This document shows positions 23,901 through 36,269 of a stretch of DNA of 64,000 nt, in pieces; the stretch's first letter is position 1; each line of letters opens with the position of its first letter. Below the pieces are notes generated by a model. It made no database searches, was not told where the DNA came from, and worked only from the letters and a program-made list of their open reading frames with translations. The position numbers and the translations under genes were made by a program. This stretch comes from Ciona savignyi (lineage: Eukaryota > Chordata > Ascidiacea > Phlebobranchia > Cionidae): contig CH003001.1 of the NCBI GenBank assembly GCA_000149265.1, positions 451,558-515,557 on the forward strand, written 5' to 3'.

Positions 23901-26875
23901 ATTGTTTCTTTGCTTCATTTTTTTTTCGTGAAATCTATTTTTGTGAGGTGTGTGCATTATTTAATTGTTAACTCATAAACAGAATCATTGTCAGTTTTGA
24001 ATCCATCAAAATGGGCAAACATATTTGGGTTATTACCTCACAAATGCCCCTGACACAAATTCTGATATTGGCTAAAAGAAAAATTAACTAAACAAAAAAA
24101 TTGATCAGTGAAATTAAAACTGCGAAACTTACCCAGATTGTTGAAGCCATTTATTCGACGGGATTATGAAACCAGACCGCCGAAGTTGCAGGTTCTAAAT
24201 GAGATTGTCCAACAAAGGCACAAGTAAGTCAAATTTGCTTGTCCTTTATATCTTAATTCAACATGTTATAATTAGTTAATTAAAATATCCCTTTATATGC
24301 CTGGTACATATTTTTGCCATTTTTTTATGCTTTTTTTGTGTGCACCATGCTGATTTTCTAGTTAAATTAACCATTATTTTTTTTAATAATAAAGAAAGAC
24401 AAATGATTTTTAGGTAAAATATGCAGATAACAATTTGGAATATTTATAGCACTTGTTCTACACTAATGTTAAAGTTCAGTGCACTTTTTGTTTGAAATAA
24501 ATTCTCTATTTCCAAGGAAAATAAAGTTATTTCATGTGAATATGCCTCAATTTTAAATGTTTGATTCTTTACCCAGCAAACACAGTTATATTAGTTGTAA
24601 CTATATCAATGCCCTTATTTGAAATCTTAACTTGTGTGATTCCAATCTTTTGTTTCTAAAAGCTTTATTGAGTTTGATGTTTTACTCTTTGATTTGTCCC
24701 CTAAGGTCGGAGACTACCTTGCAAGAAGAGCCAGCCGCCCCAATAGATTATTGCTACGTACGGCCACACCACGTACCCACCATTAACGCAATGTGCCGAC
24801 ACTTTTTTTGGCCCGGTGTGGACCTTTCTGAGAGCCTGCAATACCCAGATTTCAGTGTGGTTGCCCTTTATAAGTAAGTCCTCCGTTTTTGTCTGTGTAA
24901 ATTACCTATTTGTAAAACTGATTTTACTTAATTAGTATGTGAATAAAAATAGTACCAATACTTAAAGTCTCTGAAAACCAGGTTGGTTTCTAAACCCCTG
25001 AATGCACAATTCCTTCGTAGTAAACCCTTTTCAGCTAAACCTCCTTGCAACTCAACCACAAATTTTGATTTTTTAAACTTTACACTTTTGAAGATAGTTG
25101 TATGTAGTTTATAGCTTCATTGTAACTATTCATTTGTATTGATAGATATTGATAATGTCCCCTGTTTTACCTGCAATATGTTTATCTAAATAAAAACATG
25201 ACTGACTAGTTTTTGTTTTCACATTATTTTTCCAAACATTACCTATCAGTCTTCCTTATTAAAACCCACCTTCTGCAGGAAAATGGTGATTGGGTTTGGC
25301 TTCCTCGTCCCAGATGTTGCTTTCAATGAAACTTACATCTCCTTTCTGCTTGTCCACCCCGACTGGCAACAGGCTGGGATCGGGACCTTTATGTTGTATC
25401 ATCTTATGCAGGTATGTGGTATGGGTAGACAACACTGTACCGGCAGTCGAAACATTGCGAAATTCTAACCAGCTCGCTGCGTTTTATTAAACATGCAGTT
25501 ACAATATAGGAGGTATTCAACTAATTATTCTTCATATCTCTCCAATGCAAAACACTCGTTTACTGCAAAATACTCCTTTACAAACAACAACTAAGGGACA
25601 ACTTGTCACATCCTGCCGCGCATAGATATGCCATCGATCTATACATGTTTCTTTTATGCTTTATCTCTTAGGATGAAAAAAGTTATTACCGCAACATCAG
25701 ATTACCTCTTAAAGTGGTTGCGCTGTGTTCTATATGATTGAAACATTTCTACGTTTTTAGTTCAGCTCAATAATCATCCGAGTCTAAATTACATCTTGAA
25801 AGAAAACCTACTTTTAAGGGATCGCATACACTTTTTTTCTTACATTTTTTATGCGTCACATGAAATGCTTTGAGGACCCATTTTTGACAAGATAGAGTTG
25901 TTTTATTTAGGTAAAAAATCAGAAATGAAAATAGATATGTTTCGATGTGCCGTATTTTTTGACCAGTAATGTGAATTCCCGAGTTTTTTTACCGATAATG
26001 TGAAAGAATATAAAAAAAAACGTTTTTTTGTATACCGACATGAATATATCCATACATAGAACATGGATATCATTTTTAATTGGTAACTTAAGAATCTTAT
26101 AGTTTCTGCATGCAGTAATATTCACTTTATATAAATATTCCCATTGTAGTTTGATATAGGTAACCGGAGAATCCATGCAAAAACGAAAAGCTTGTAGTCA
26201 AAATGGATTTTACAAATCTGGTGGTTAACCCTTTGCATTTACATGCATAGTATGCGCCTTGCATATAAATGGATAACTCTTGTATTATGTATAATTGAAT
26301 ACTGTTCCCAAAAGAATTAAGTATTAATAGAAAACGTCAGCCCGTCATTATGGACGGGGAAATCGGACACGCGTTGCAGATAGCCAATAGCTTTTTTCAT
26401 TTTACCACCCAGAAGGCATATTGATTTTTAAAATTAGCTAAACTGCGGTATCATCTATATTTATCAATACATCATTATTAAAGGTACTTGGAATGTCGTT
26501 TCGGGTTGAAAAACAACCTTGCCGTTTTTACTATGTCCTTCTACTGATCGTGTCAAGTGTTTGTTCAACATTACCAAGTTAAAACATCCATTCTTCTAAG
26601 TTTCAACGCTTCCGCAACCGAATTAAAAACTATTGTGATTTATTTTTTGGTCGGCACCACCAGAATTACAAGTGTCGTTGACCATTCCTGTGTATTTGCA
26701 GACGTGCATGGGGAAAGACGTGACTTTGCACGTATCAGCATCCAACCCTGCGATGCTGTTGTACCAGCGCTTCGGCTTCAAACCGGAGCGTTTCGACGCC
26801 AACTTCTACGACAAGTACATGGCCCCAGACGATCAGGAATGCGCGCACGCCTTTTTCATGCGTCTCCGGCGGTAA
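14976..26875 (+). CDS. KAT14: KAT14 (CSRP2BP/ATAC2), ATAC-complex lysine acetyltransferase
   Basis: Nuclear GNAT-family subunit of the ATAC histone acetyltransferase complex (family knowledge). Exons: 14976-15129, 15455-15566, 15760-15888, 16134-16306, 16364-16467, 17283-17390, 17980-18124, 21227-21347, 21558-21675, 22152-22307, 23673-23791, 24706-24873, 25279-25411, 26702-26875. They join in phase to about 637 residues; human is about 780. The N-terminus has a PHD-like cysteine cluster (CAYCDC, CDGCKRWVH, FCFTCSSC). Exon 4 carries FQSGFGVFTDSGWWRLLDP and exon 5 a basic KRSHMSRHARMKR stretch. Exon 11 carries SSDPKLYGIGEARRSFKQKL, and the C-terminal GNAT fold has VHPDWQQAGIGTFMLYHL with the acetyl-CoA QxxGxG motif, then VSASNPAMLLYQRFGFKPE. 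The donor after 21347 is GTTCGT, forced by phase. AATAAA sits at 26943-26952. Intron 7 holds a nested ORF at 19183. Confidence 0.93.
16822..17120 (+). mobile_element. tRNA-derived SINE, near full length
   Basis: The head has a Pol III A-box-like TTAGTCTAGTAG at 16830 and a B-box-like GGTTCGACACTGG at 16875. A conserved body follows (TGTCCTTGGGCAAAGCACTT, then CCCATTCACGGGGATAAACA), with an ATCCT-type tail. KAT14 intron 5. Confidence 0.85.
19183..19743 (+). CDS. Nested single-pass membrane protein with tyrosine signalling motifs
   Basis: Intact 186-residue ORF inside the 3.1-kb intron 7 of KAT14, same strand. The very short N-terminal part has an NAT glycosylation site and Cys-Asp-Cys at 9-11. 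One strong membrane segment spans about 18-41 (ELLIFIGFLCGIVASIVVIG). The tail is hydrophilic, Asn/Lys-rich, with Y78 and Y120 in YxxM (YTPM, YISM), Y131 in VxYxxV, Y172 in VxYxxI, and Y180 in TLYDVM. YxxM binds PI3-kinase p85 SH2 domains and V/IxYxxI/V is the ITIM pattern, so a signalling receptor or adaptor is plausible. A clean acceptor (TTTTTTCAG before 19178) precedes the ATG, so a spliced leader, a short upstream exon, or an in-phase alternative terminal exon of KAT14 are all possible. I do not recognise an orthologue. Confidence 0.7.
   Translation: MNATGSEQCDCGTPLAQELLIFIGFLCGIVASIVVIGCLYYKGIVRFGERVKEDGKKKENKTQENNVENDSENLEQTYTPMKSLKYRDSDARPKLANEASQKHHTNDSDVLMKEADDVKYISMASPDRVVYSEVINTHSTNAININNLSTNRINNQSTNLVKKEQMEDAVVYGTITHTLYDVMNRQ
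20919..21065 (-). mobile_element. SINE fragment
   Basis: Contains CAATCGTCAGATTACCTCAT, GGGTTATAAGTTATTGCAGT and AATCCATTAATTCACTAGGT, then TTGGGCAAGAACCC. KAT14 intron 7. Confidence 0.7.
23378..23660 (-). mobile_element. tRNA-derived SINE, near full length, abutting a KAT14 exon
   Basis: Reverse-orientation copy of the same family: TAGGATAGGATATGATAGGG tail complement, CCCCGTGAATGG, GAGCTATTGCAGTGTGTTGT, then the head complement ending CTAACCGGCCGGAT. Only 12 bp separate it from KAT14 exon 11, which starts at 23673. Confidence 0.88.
25550..25635. repeat. Dispersed repeat, second family, copy 1
   Basis: CAAAACACTCGTTTA followed by AAACAACAACTAAGGGACAA and TCCTGCCGCGCATAGATATG. Matches the segment at 41925-42010 in the same order. 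KAT14 last intron. Confidence 0.55.
25675..25800 (-). mobile_element. SINE fragment, strongly degenerate
   Basis: Contains ACATCAGATTACCTCTTAAA and GTTGCGCTGTGTTCTATATG in the family order. KAT14 last intron. Confidence 0.45.
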
Positions 26876-29816
26876 CGAATTCATACCACCCGAGCGATTA
26901 CTTGCGTTTCTACCATCAGCCAGTTCGCCCTCGCGAATGAATAATAAATAAAACATAGATCGACGTAGTATCGAGATTTTGCAGTGATTGCGCCTTAATT
27001 AATGCAAGTTTTATGCTGAATTTGCTTTTTCGTATTAGGTTAGGATAAAAGAGAAAGACAAGGACGGCTGAATGTCTATTTGCCATCTTGTTATCGGTTA
27101 TCGATCTGTTATAACAATGTCACTTACCTCTGTCAAAATGGGAGATGAAGTTGACTAGCATTTTCTAATAGACTGCAGCAAGCATACCATATAAAGCGCT
27201 TGCACTGCTGTTATTGCATTTTTACCTCGGCGAAAGCACAGGCGGCGTTAAACCTAACACTTCCGGTAGTGGCGTACTTAAAGAGAATAGGCATGTGATG
27301 TTGATTGCTAGAAAACGAAGTTAGTCTGACATGCGAATAGCTAGAATCGATTGTTTGATAATGTGTAAGTGTTGATCAAATATTTCAATACCCGTGTACG
27401 AAAGGCCGTTAGTAAAGAGAAATGTACGAGAACTTTGTATGAAGTTTATACTTTCTTGCATGCAGTATTAGTTAGTAATGGGTTGGAATGCACTACTATA
27501 TCTTGTTGGTAAGTTTAGTTATGCGTTCTTAGTCCTTAAAATACGTTTTTACAAGGTCGTATATAGTCCAGATTAGATTTAAAGAAAGAACGGAAAAACA
27601 TTAATTATAGCGAATCAGGATTAGGCCTATACACCTGGGAAACGGACACAACCGTAAACTCTGCGAAGTTACGTAAAGTAAGTCAGTATAACAGTGGGGT
27701 TTTCGTAGCAAGTTCACTATGTAAAAGTTCATGTAACTTCACTTGTCTAAATTTTGGGTCGGAAAAATGGGACACATATTGTTTTTGTCCGTTTTTTTTC
27801 TTCGTAAAACGCTTGACAGACATACCATATAGCCCCAACATCTACCAAAAAAGTAATGGAATAGCAATAAAAACTTGTCATTTGTTAGACAGCATGGTCT
27901 GGATATGCGGAAACCAAAATTTTGGGTGATAAATCCAGAGGAATTCCCCGGGAAGGTTAAAAAACAAAACTGTATTTTTTTCCAATTTTTTAATTTTGTT
28001 TAAACATAGCACTTGAAAGACTGCTCTAATTTTGACAGATTTGGTGAATGTTAGTGCAGTAGCCGCCGCTGTACCAATTAGGAAAAAATAAAATACCTAG
28101 GGAAATACCCTAAAAATTATGATTTGTTCCTAAATCGTGATTGTGACGGGCATGCTATATTGCCCCGACATCTCCAACAAGGAGTCGTCATTTTTTTAAC
28201 TATACACATGGAAAAGAAGTTTGGTTTGATAACAATGCCACCATATGCTGGCTTGCAGACACAAAACTATGGCAATGCGGTTAAAACTTTCTGGAATGTT
28301 GGATAACATGTACCTGATGTGCACATATCTAACATTTATTGTGTAATAAACATGGATAACAAGATCGGATTGTTACCTCAGGGACCTATGCGTTTATGCT
28401 TGTGGAAACATACTCGTTGTATAATACACTAAATGTGGTTAGGGACCATGCTCGCATAAATATATAGCATACACAATGTGTGTTACAATAAACAGTGGTG
28501 GTTAAACACATGGTTGACACTTTTTAGTTAATTATTAGAGTCCTCTGGCTCGAGATTTATTGGCGATATCGGCCGTAATTATCAATATACCAGAATAGCA
28601 GGCAAATGTCAAGGTCCTGGATGCAAAACGATTCTAAAACAATGAGAGAGAGCACTCAGCGAGAGGAAGTCTAGATTCTATATATAGATTGCCGATCAGC
28701 AATCAAGAAAATACTATACGACGTTTGCATTAAACTCAGCGTCAGGCCAAAGTTGTGGTTCAATATATTCTATGCTCGACAAAAATTAAGTTTGCAAAAA
28801 CAGGAAAGACCAATTTTGATTATATTTGGTCGATTCGTTTAAGGAGCTCTTAGCTTTACAGCGTATTGATTTAAAATATCTATAAGTAAGTAAATGCTTC
28901 TACATTATACTTTTCGCTTATGTTGAGATTTACTTTGTGATATTCCTAAACGGACGCAATTGAATCAGGGCGGTAACTGACGAAGGTCATAGTCTTTCAA
29001 ATTTAGAACCGTACAAATTAATGCGTCGAATTGGACTTGAACGTAGCGTATAATCGGCGAAATGCCAACTACTCCTTGCTTATTTAAAGAAAAGGCGGGG
29101 AATGGGCAATATGGAAACGACCTGCGACTTCTTTGGGCGCAAAGCAGTTGCACTTAAATAAGCATGAAAATTCGGCTTGGCAAGTAAGGCTCTCGAAGTC
29201 GGCAGTCGTGATTGGCAGGTCTGAGAACGCTGAATTGATATTTGAAAACAAAGTGTATTGGGCAGTTCGTGGGTTAAATGCTTTATTTGGAATTTCCTGT
29301 TTTCTGTGTGAAAGAAATTGCAAAATTTGTTTTTCTTTTAGAAAATAGAATCTGGTAGAAAAAAAAACCTTAACCTATATTTCGGGTGATTTGTAAGACG
29401 TAGCCGTTATAGAATCCCTGCCTTATTCGTAACAGCGTTGGCAACGTTTCCTAGACGATGGGTAAGTCTTTAAGGTTATTTTTTATTATTTCTTATTCAA
29501 ATCAATGGTCATTTCATCTCTATGGAGTGTTTGTCTTATTTTTGCGAGAAGAGATTCAAATCCTGCGGTAACACGACCAAAGTTAATTTATTATTTTACG
29601 TCGAATCTCGTTGTTTTGTGGGTTATTTGCCTTTATTTATAAAACTGGAAGCAAACATCTTAACTTTATTCAATGTAACCGTTATTTAACATAAATGCGA
29701 CCCTTACCATACACGACAAATTATTTAAACAATAAATTAATTAGAAGAACTGAAACAGTTTTTTTTATAATTACATAACGCACACTATACGAGATAATCA
29801 CGAGAATATCGTCTGA

Positions 29817-30056
29817 CCGGTTAGTCTGGTGGTTTATTGCGACGTCTTTCAACCGAACAGTTAAAGGTTCGAAACTGATCGCTAGCTAGTCGGTTGTGTC
29901 CTTGGGCAAGGCACTTAACAGACATTCCCTGAACCCAGCAGAATAATGGGTGAAGGAACATGATTATCATATACAACTTACTACAATAGCTACCGTAACC
30001 GACGGTGGGCGCGAGGTGATCTGACGATTGCTTATGTGTTAACCCTGTTGGTTTAC
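29817..30056 (+). mobile_element. tRNA-derived SINE, 3' truncated
   Basis: Head CCGGTTAGTCTGGTGGTTTA, B-box-like GGTTCGAAACTGA, and the body with TGTCCTTGGGCAAGGCACTT. The ATCCT tail is missing; the match stops after GTTAACCCTGTTGG. Confidence 0.85.
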
Positions 30057-30249
30057 TAGTGTCCACTCTTTGAGTTACATGTGTATAAAAATTTTTGTTT
30101 AATGTAGTCTGCATTTTGAAGTTTTTTTTTACATGTTGAGTTGATTAATGGAAGTTTCCAGAAAAATCGAACTGATTACCCCAATCACTGGTATTATACG
30201 ATACTTTAAAACAATTTCTTTGCCATTGTCAAAGCTGGTCGCTTACTCG

Positions 30250-30327
30250 TGTGTAAACGGCCTTCGCGTTTACCCATTCACGGGTTAATTATAAATATAC
30301 TTTTGACCGATCCTATCCTAACCATCC
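30250..30327 (+). mobile_element. SINE 3'-end fragment
   Basis: TGTGTAAACGGCCTTCGCG, TTTACCCATTCACGGGTTAA, then GATCCTATCCTAACC: the tail half of the SINE. Confidence 0.65.
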
Positions 30328-31336
30328 AGCATAGTTAAAACGTTTTTGGGGCGATTAGAAAGAATAAAAATATTCTTGCACTCTTAAAAGTCGCCAAATT
30401 TTAAAGTATAGCTAGCGACCAGTTAGGAATATACAACCTATCTAGTTAACCGCGATGCACTAACCTATCAATTTTGACGGATTAAATAAAACATGATAGG
30501 CATCCTTTTTACATCTTCAAATAGGTTTATTTATTTTTCGATGTCCGCTCGTATTATCTGCACTTCAAGTGCAACGAGTCTCTACTTAAGAACAATGGAA
30601 AACGACGTATCGTATAGCGTTGTTCAGTTAAACGAGAGTTAACTTCAGAAGTTTCAAAACCGATTGTCGGAAAAATTGGCGAACTTTTGGTGGTAAAGTA
30701 GACCTATTTATGCATTTATCCGCCGCTATTTGCCTAATTTATAGTTATCTTTCGTTTAACCAGCATTTCCGTGTACAGTGTAAGGATGGTTGGTGTATTT
30801 AGCGAAGTAGGGATGTTTTTGCAAACCTAACAGAAAAATATTGACTTGCAGCTTGCTAAATGTGCATATGCAAAACCTATTGTTTCAGTAACACCACGCG
30901 CTCCTTGGTTTGACACATCTTATGGTCTATTATGTAAATATAATGTGCTTTGTAAGCAGAATTTTGCTAAAAATGCAAACTATCAATCTTGTGTTAATAG
31001 TTTTACCGCTCTTAATTTTTTTATAATTAACCACGTTAATGTTTTTTATATGTATAGCCCACGTTTATCTGTTAAATGCGTTTCTATGTAATTATTTGTG
31101 GTTTATCCAAACAACAAAACCGCAAGTACATGGCTACATGCTTATCTGCTTGTTAACAGTATGTTGTTTCAATGTGACAAGCATCTGCATATTGGGCTAT
31201 TGATCTCAACCTACGGTTTAACTATTGTCTTTTGTTTAAGGAAAGTGACATAAAAGAATATATATTACTTAAAATTAGTGACTTTTTCTCCTTACCCATT
31301 GCATATTCCTTGGCAGAAAGTTCAACTGCCTTTCCG

Positions 31337-34300
31337 ATGTTAAGTACAACGGTAGAGTTGCTGGATGATTTCAGCATGAACCATACACTCAGCAACTTGA
31401 CTTGTACGAGCAGACAAAAGCCCCTGTTTCTTATCTTCTGTGCCATTCCCTCAATTTCAATAGTTATCAATGTGGTGGTATTGGTGGCAGTACTTCGCAA
31501 AACAAGAAAACTGATGCGACAGAGTCACGTTTATGCTCATGTCAACTCCACGTTGTTAGCCAACGTTTTGTTTTCAATACTAGGACTTTTACAGGTTAGA
31601 TGTGTTATTTTTTTTGTTCAAAGTTATTTAGGTTGTTAACGTTTCAGGTATGATAACAAGCAAATCACACCAGGGCCATATTAGGACCGTTAAAAACACC
31701 AAACAACAATTTTGGTCCACAAATATCTGCATTATTCAGCATGTAAACAGTACTGCATAAGTTTAAAATCACCATATCCGCCCTCAGCAAATTAAACGCT
31801 AAATTGGCCTAAAAATGTAATAACTACAGGATCATTTTCAGGATTTTTATTGAATTATTTGCAACATTTGTAAATTTTACAAAATGGGAGGCAGGGCGTG
31901 GGGTCTAGTCGATAAAAATATAAATGGTAAATTAAAATATTAAAAATTTCAAAAATTATTCTGCTTTATTTGATGTCTAACTACACGATTTAATGTTATA
32001 GATTAATGTACCATGTATTAATTAAAAATTCTACTGGACATTATATGAGCTTTGGGCGATAAGGCGTAGATTATGATGTTAAAATTAATTCATTAGTGCA
32101 GTGTTGATATATAGATCGTTTCTCCCAAAAAACGTCAGCTTCTAGTTCTCTGTATCGCATAACCAATGCCACAAACAACACCTATACTTCACGGGCTTAT
32201 AGATCAGCCGCATTTGTTTAAGCGTTGGAAAGTTTAAGGTGCAATCTTGAACCATAGAAATGACATATTGTTTCCGGATAGAGGAAGCGCGGTACATGAA
32301 ACTCGTGGGTAACACTCGATACACCGGTATAATGAATGCTGTAGAATCCAATAGGAAACATTTTGCGGTTTCAAGCTGTAGATAAATGCTCGCGTTCACA
32401 TTAAATGCGCGATTTATTTTGACAAGAGCAGTTGGCAAAGAATTGCCGAATATTCCTGGGTATAAATTTAGAACTTTATTACAATATGACTTCCCGTTGA
32501 TATTGGAAAAAGAAAGCGGTAATTGGTATAGAAGTAATATATATTTGCTTCTACAGAATAAACTGGTTGGTCCATCGCATACACACTGTATATATCACAA
32601 CAAAGAAAAAAACGTCATATGTTTTAAGTATGCAAACAGCTTTAGAGCCAATATTCAAATACCAAACTTGTGTATAGGTACATATGCATAATCGAATTAA
32701 ACACACAATGCAATTTTGGAAATTTTGTCTTGGACACCTATCATTGATCATGGATAAATTACCAAGTCGGATTTCCATATCCACCAGTTTATAAATAACA
32801 AAAACGTCTAAATATGTATCCATTACAGCTCATCAGTTTATACGTCCACTTTGGCGGGCACCCAGAGGATCCGAACCCCGCGCGTCGAGGAATGGTGAAG
32901 AAAGGTTCGGGGCAGTTGTGGACGTTCCTGAAGGCTTTTCTGTGCGGCATGTTTATCATCATATGTGGTAACATAGGTAAGGCTTAAAACGTAATCATTA
33001 AACTAAGTAGTCTGCATCAACGTTTATGGTTGTCATTATTACATGTTGGCATTGTTCTTTCCGCTATCGGGTATGAGACATGTGATATAACTTTGTATAA
33101 TATTAAAGTTTATATATATATTTGTATACTCTTGCATACATATATTTGTATACTATAGGTTACATATGGTATCTATTGTAGCCAACGTATAGGTGGATTT
33201 TGCTCGTAGTGTACGAATTATAAATTAAGCATTCCTTATTTTTCAGGTTTGCTTATTGACAGCATTCGCCACACCACGTGCCTCACTCTTCGAACTGCAG
33301 CAGGATACCGCTCCCACCAACTTGAAAGCGGTGGAACCCGATGGAAGAAAAGGTAAGTTAACTTTCTTCTTTTTGTTTTATTCATTTTTTTATTATACAT
33401 TCGGCCACACCACCGTACAGGTATTTTTTCACCGTCCTACCGCGCATCACGTAAAATAATCCCACCTTCTGTTAGGTAAAATAATGTTAAAGTTAATCTC
33501 CAGTACTTCATCATATTTATGGGTAATGAGTCAATAAAGGCCAAATTATTTACGCCAAACCGGCCAGCGACTGGATTGTCTTTAATATCGATTACCAATA
33601 TATAAGAGCCCGATTATCCAATTTTTAAATGTAATCTATCACCATTCGCAATTAACAGACTGCATTATAACAAAGGGGTAATTACAATATTTTACTGCGG
33701 TTATTTTACCCAATTTCACCATTTTTAAAAATACATATCTTCACGAATACCTAACTGCTTTGTCTAAAATAAAGTTAAACTTTTTTATTTTTTAAGATCA
33801 TTTGAACCATATTCCAATACAAAAAAAAGTTTCTTTTGATCTGACATTACTTATAGCCGTGCAATTAATTAATAACAACCTAAGTTTCAAAAATATATTC
33901 AGTTTCGATATAGTTTTTTTTACAATATAATTAGTGTTAAAAAGATCGAATTCAAACTTGGCTTACTTGCTGGGTTATAATATTTATTCAGATTGGTTAC
34001 TCGGAGACAACGATCGTACATACTGATCGCGGTGCTGTGGATTGTACCGATTGTGTACGTGTTGCTACCGTTTGCTGGATGGAGTTGTGCCGAAGTGTGC
34101 AAGTGCCTGAGCCAGTGCTTTCCGTCGGACCATAGGTTCAAAGCAAGTGATTACCGGTGCTCGCGAGCCTTCCCACCGATGGCTAACTCCTGGATGGCTG
34201 TGGTTGTAATTGGTTGGGCATGTTTGCTTCTGGGGGTAATCTTCTTTCTTAAGAGGTAATTTTTAATGATCAATGTTTTTTTATCACACGATTTATACGT

Positions 34301-35042
34301 CTTAATTTAACCCTTCTTTGTCATATTGCAAATTCAAATGTTTACTTTTCTTTTCAGGTCAATCCAACAAGTAACGCATATGTGGACTCAATGCCACTTA
34401 ACGCGGATGTCAGAGAGACACAACACTGGAAAAAGCGCAGATGAAAACCCGGAAAACCCTGCTGACAGCAAAATAATCGAGTCAAACGATTCCGCTTTGC
34501 CGCACAAACCCATCGAGTCTCTTCCAGGGAATTCGGAAGTCGTTGACTCAATAACCCGGCCAAGTACAGGTGCAGACTCGGAGCACTGCGGGATGAATGA
34601 CAGTTCTGACAAAGACGACAATGTGTCGGTATTCTCAGCCGGTTCTGATCGAAAATATTTTAGTCTGGGTGAGCAAGCTGACGCGCGGTGCCAGAAACGT
34701 TCATGCGATTCAACAGCACCGCTATCGAAGCCCAAAAGTACTGGCGCTCATCGTCGCATGATGGACCACTTGCGAGCTACCAGAGCTACAACCTTTAGTC
34801 TGCGGTACGTAATCTGGATGACAGCGTCATTTGGCATCTGCACCGCGCCTACCATGATATTCATCACCGTGGATATGTGCTACCCCGGCTTTGTATTAAA
34901 TATGGTGGCTCTGAACACTTGCTTTCTCTGTCCATACATTTATTGCTACATGTGTCCGTTTATTCTTGTTAAATGTCTTCCCGGGGTTAAGACGTCGCTT
35001 TCAGCGCTTATACTCAGCGTATATTCGACCACCGACAAGTAA
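31337..35042 (+). CDS. Class A GPCR, S1P/cannabinoid-receptor-like (5 exons)
   Basis: Seven-helix membrane receptor. Exons: 31337-31594, 32829-32976, 33247-33352, 33992-34255, 34358-35042; phases agree, about 486 residues. Two glycosylation sites (NHT, NLT) precede helix 1 (LFLIFCAIPSISIVINVVVL). Helix 4 ends in PFAGWSC, like the FPLxGWNC of S1P/LPA/cannabinoid receptors, and the second extracellular loop is cysteine-rich. Helix 5 ends LLLGVIFFLKR, followed by an unusually long, polar third intracellular loop of about 150 residues. Helix 6 is YVIWMTASFGICTAPTMIF and helix 7 ends in CPYIY. Odd points are Asn for the helix-2 Asp, IRH for E/DRY, and Cys-Pro for Asn-Pro in helix 7. Start: the frame is open upstream to an acceptor at 31240, so ATG 31337 is the first ATG of the exon and provisional. 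Possible poly(A) signal ATTAAA at 35146. The ligand is unknown; the subfamily is my guess. Confidence 0.8.
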
Positions 35043-36269
35043 TGCCAATAACCAACTCCCACAACAGTAACCGTGCAGTGTATCCGTGCAGTAACAACTA
35101 CGTGTATATTGTATTATGTAAACTTTTCGCTCGTATACCACCAATATTAAAGAAGTCATTGCTGTAATAGGACGCATTGTCGTTGTTTCCCAAGCCGTTT
35201 CTGATCAGTTTATTCAGCGCTTGTGTCAGAGGGCTTTATCCGAGTGTTGTGTTTTGTAATCACGCACGCCAAAGTGTTTTTACAAGGTGCCTATAGCGCA
35301 GAACCCCGCGAACATGTTTTAATTTAGAACTGGACGACAGAACTTTAGGATAGGAAACCCATGAGCATTCTCCAATATATTTTCGACGAATGTTAAAGGG
35401 CAGCGTATGGTTTTTTGACGCTGTTAGCACTTCAGCTGTCTATCCAAATTACGTAAATATTATGTAACTTTGTTGATTTTACTTTATCCCAACCACGTCA
35501 ATGCCGCACGCTTTACCGCGGCGGCTTATACACTTCATATGTTTTCTATAAAGGTGTTGATTCAGCAGCTTAGGCCGTGTTCATTGAATAATAGTGCGAC
35601 CAATTAGCTGCAAGTTATTCAACTTAAATGCCCCCACCGTGAGGCGGACACGTAGACGAGGTATAATGCGTGAATTGTGGCTGATTATGAATTGTCCAAT
35701 TTCTAAGCAATAAAACGACTCGCAGAGAGAAATAATATTGACAAGACGGACTACAATAGCTGAAGGTAAATACTTCGTGCAACCCGCAAGTATAAATGTA
35801 TAAGAACTTTCCTGTCCGATTTAATTTAGCGATAAACGGCTATGCCAAAGTAGGGTCTTTCCGAAAGAAAGAAATAATCACTTTAATCACTTTTGTAGAA
35901 CTCTTGAACTTGAGAGGTTTACATTTAATTGTCTTTACCTTGGTGGAATATTTGTAGTAATGATATTCTTTTATTTTCTTCAAATTAAACGAGCTTTGGA
36001 AAATCGAAAAGGCGGTGACATTTGAACGGTGCACTTCTCCCCGCAAGACGTCAGTTGTTCAAGTGTTTGCCTTGTCTTTGATTCTTGAGCGGTCCGGCGC
36101 CGGTATCTATGGAGTAAAACTGTAACGCGAAATCTTTTCGTTTCGCCTATAGTAGTATCGACGGTTGACGGCGATCTTTTTCGAAAGTTATTAAAGTCTT
36201 TATACCAATCGTGATTTAAATGATTAGTAGGCAGTTTTTAGGACACAATTAGGTAGAAAATTATTACTG
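35043..36269. other. Gap between the GPCR and the ankyrin gene
   Basis: About 1.2 kb: the GPCR 3' UTR to roughly 35170, then AT-rich sequence with no repeats or ORFs I can support. It should contain the promoter of the ankyrin gene. Confidence 0.5.

Larger units (their letters stand above)
26953..31336. other. Gene-poor interval between KAT14 and the GPCR
   Basis: About 4.3 kb. It contains a SINE at 29817-30056, a SINE tail at 30250-30327, and two diverged related segments near 27820-27950 and 28130-28280 (shared CATATAGCCCCAACATCT-like core). Short ORFs here (for example 29084-29323 minus and 30846-31091 plus) lack recognisable domains or splice support. A distal promoter or noncoding exons of the GPCR could lie here, but I cannot support one. 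Confidence 0.5.

Noticed and set aside
29084-29465. Possible short gene (ORFs on both strands, and an ATGG|GTAAGT donor at 29457)
   Set aside because: A donor after ATGG would enter the first GPCR exon at 31241 in a phase that gives a stop at once; no other partner exon is seen.
30846-31091. 81-codon plus-strand ORF before the GPCR
   Set aside because: No membrane or signal pattern, no acceptor or donor fitting the GPCR frame, AT-rich composition.
34354-34735. Minus-strand ORFs of 69 and 115 codons
   Set aside because: Antisense shadows of the last GPCR exon.
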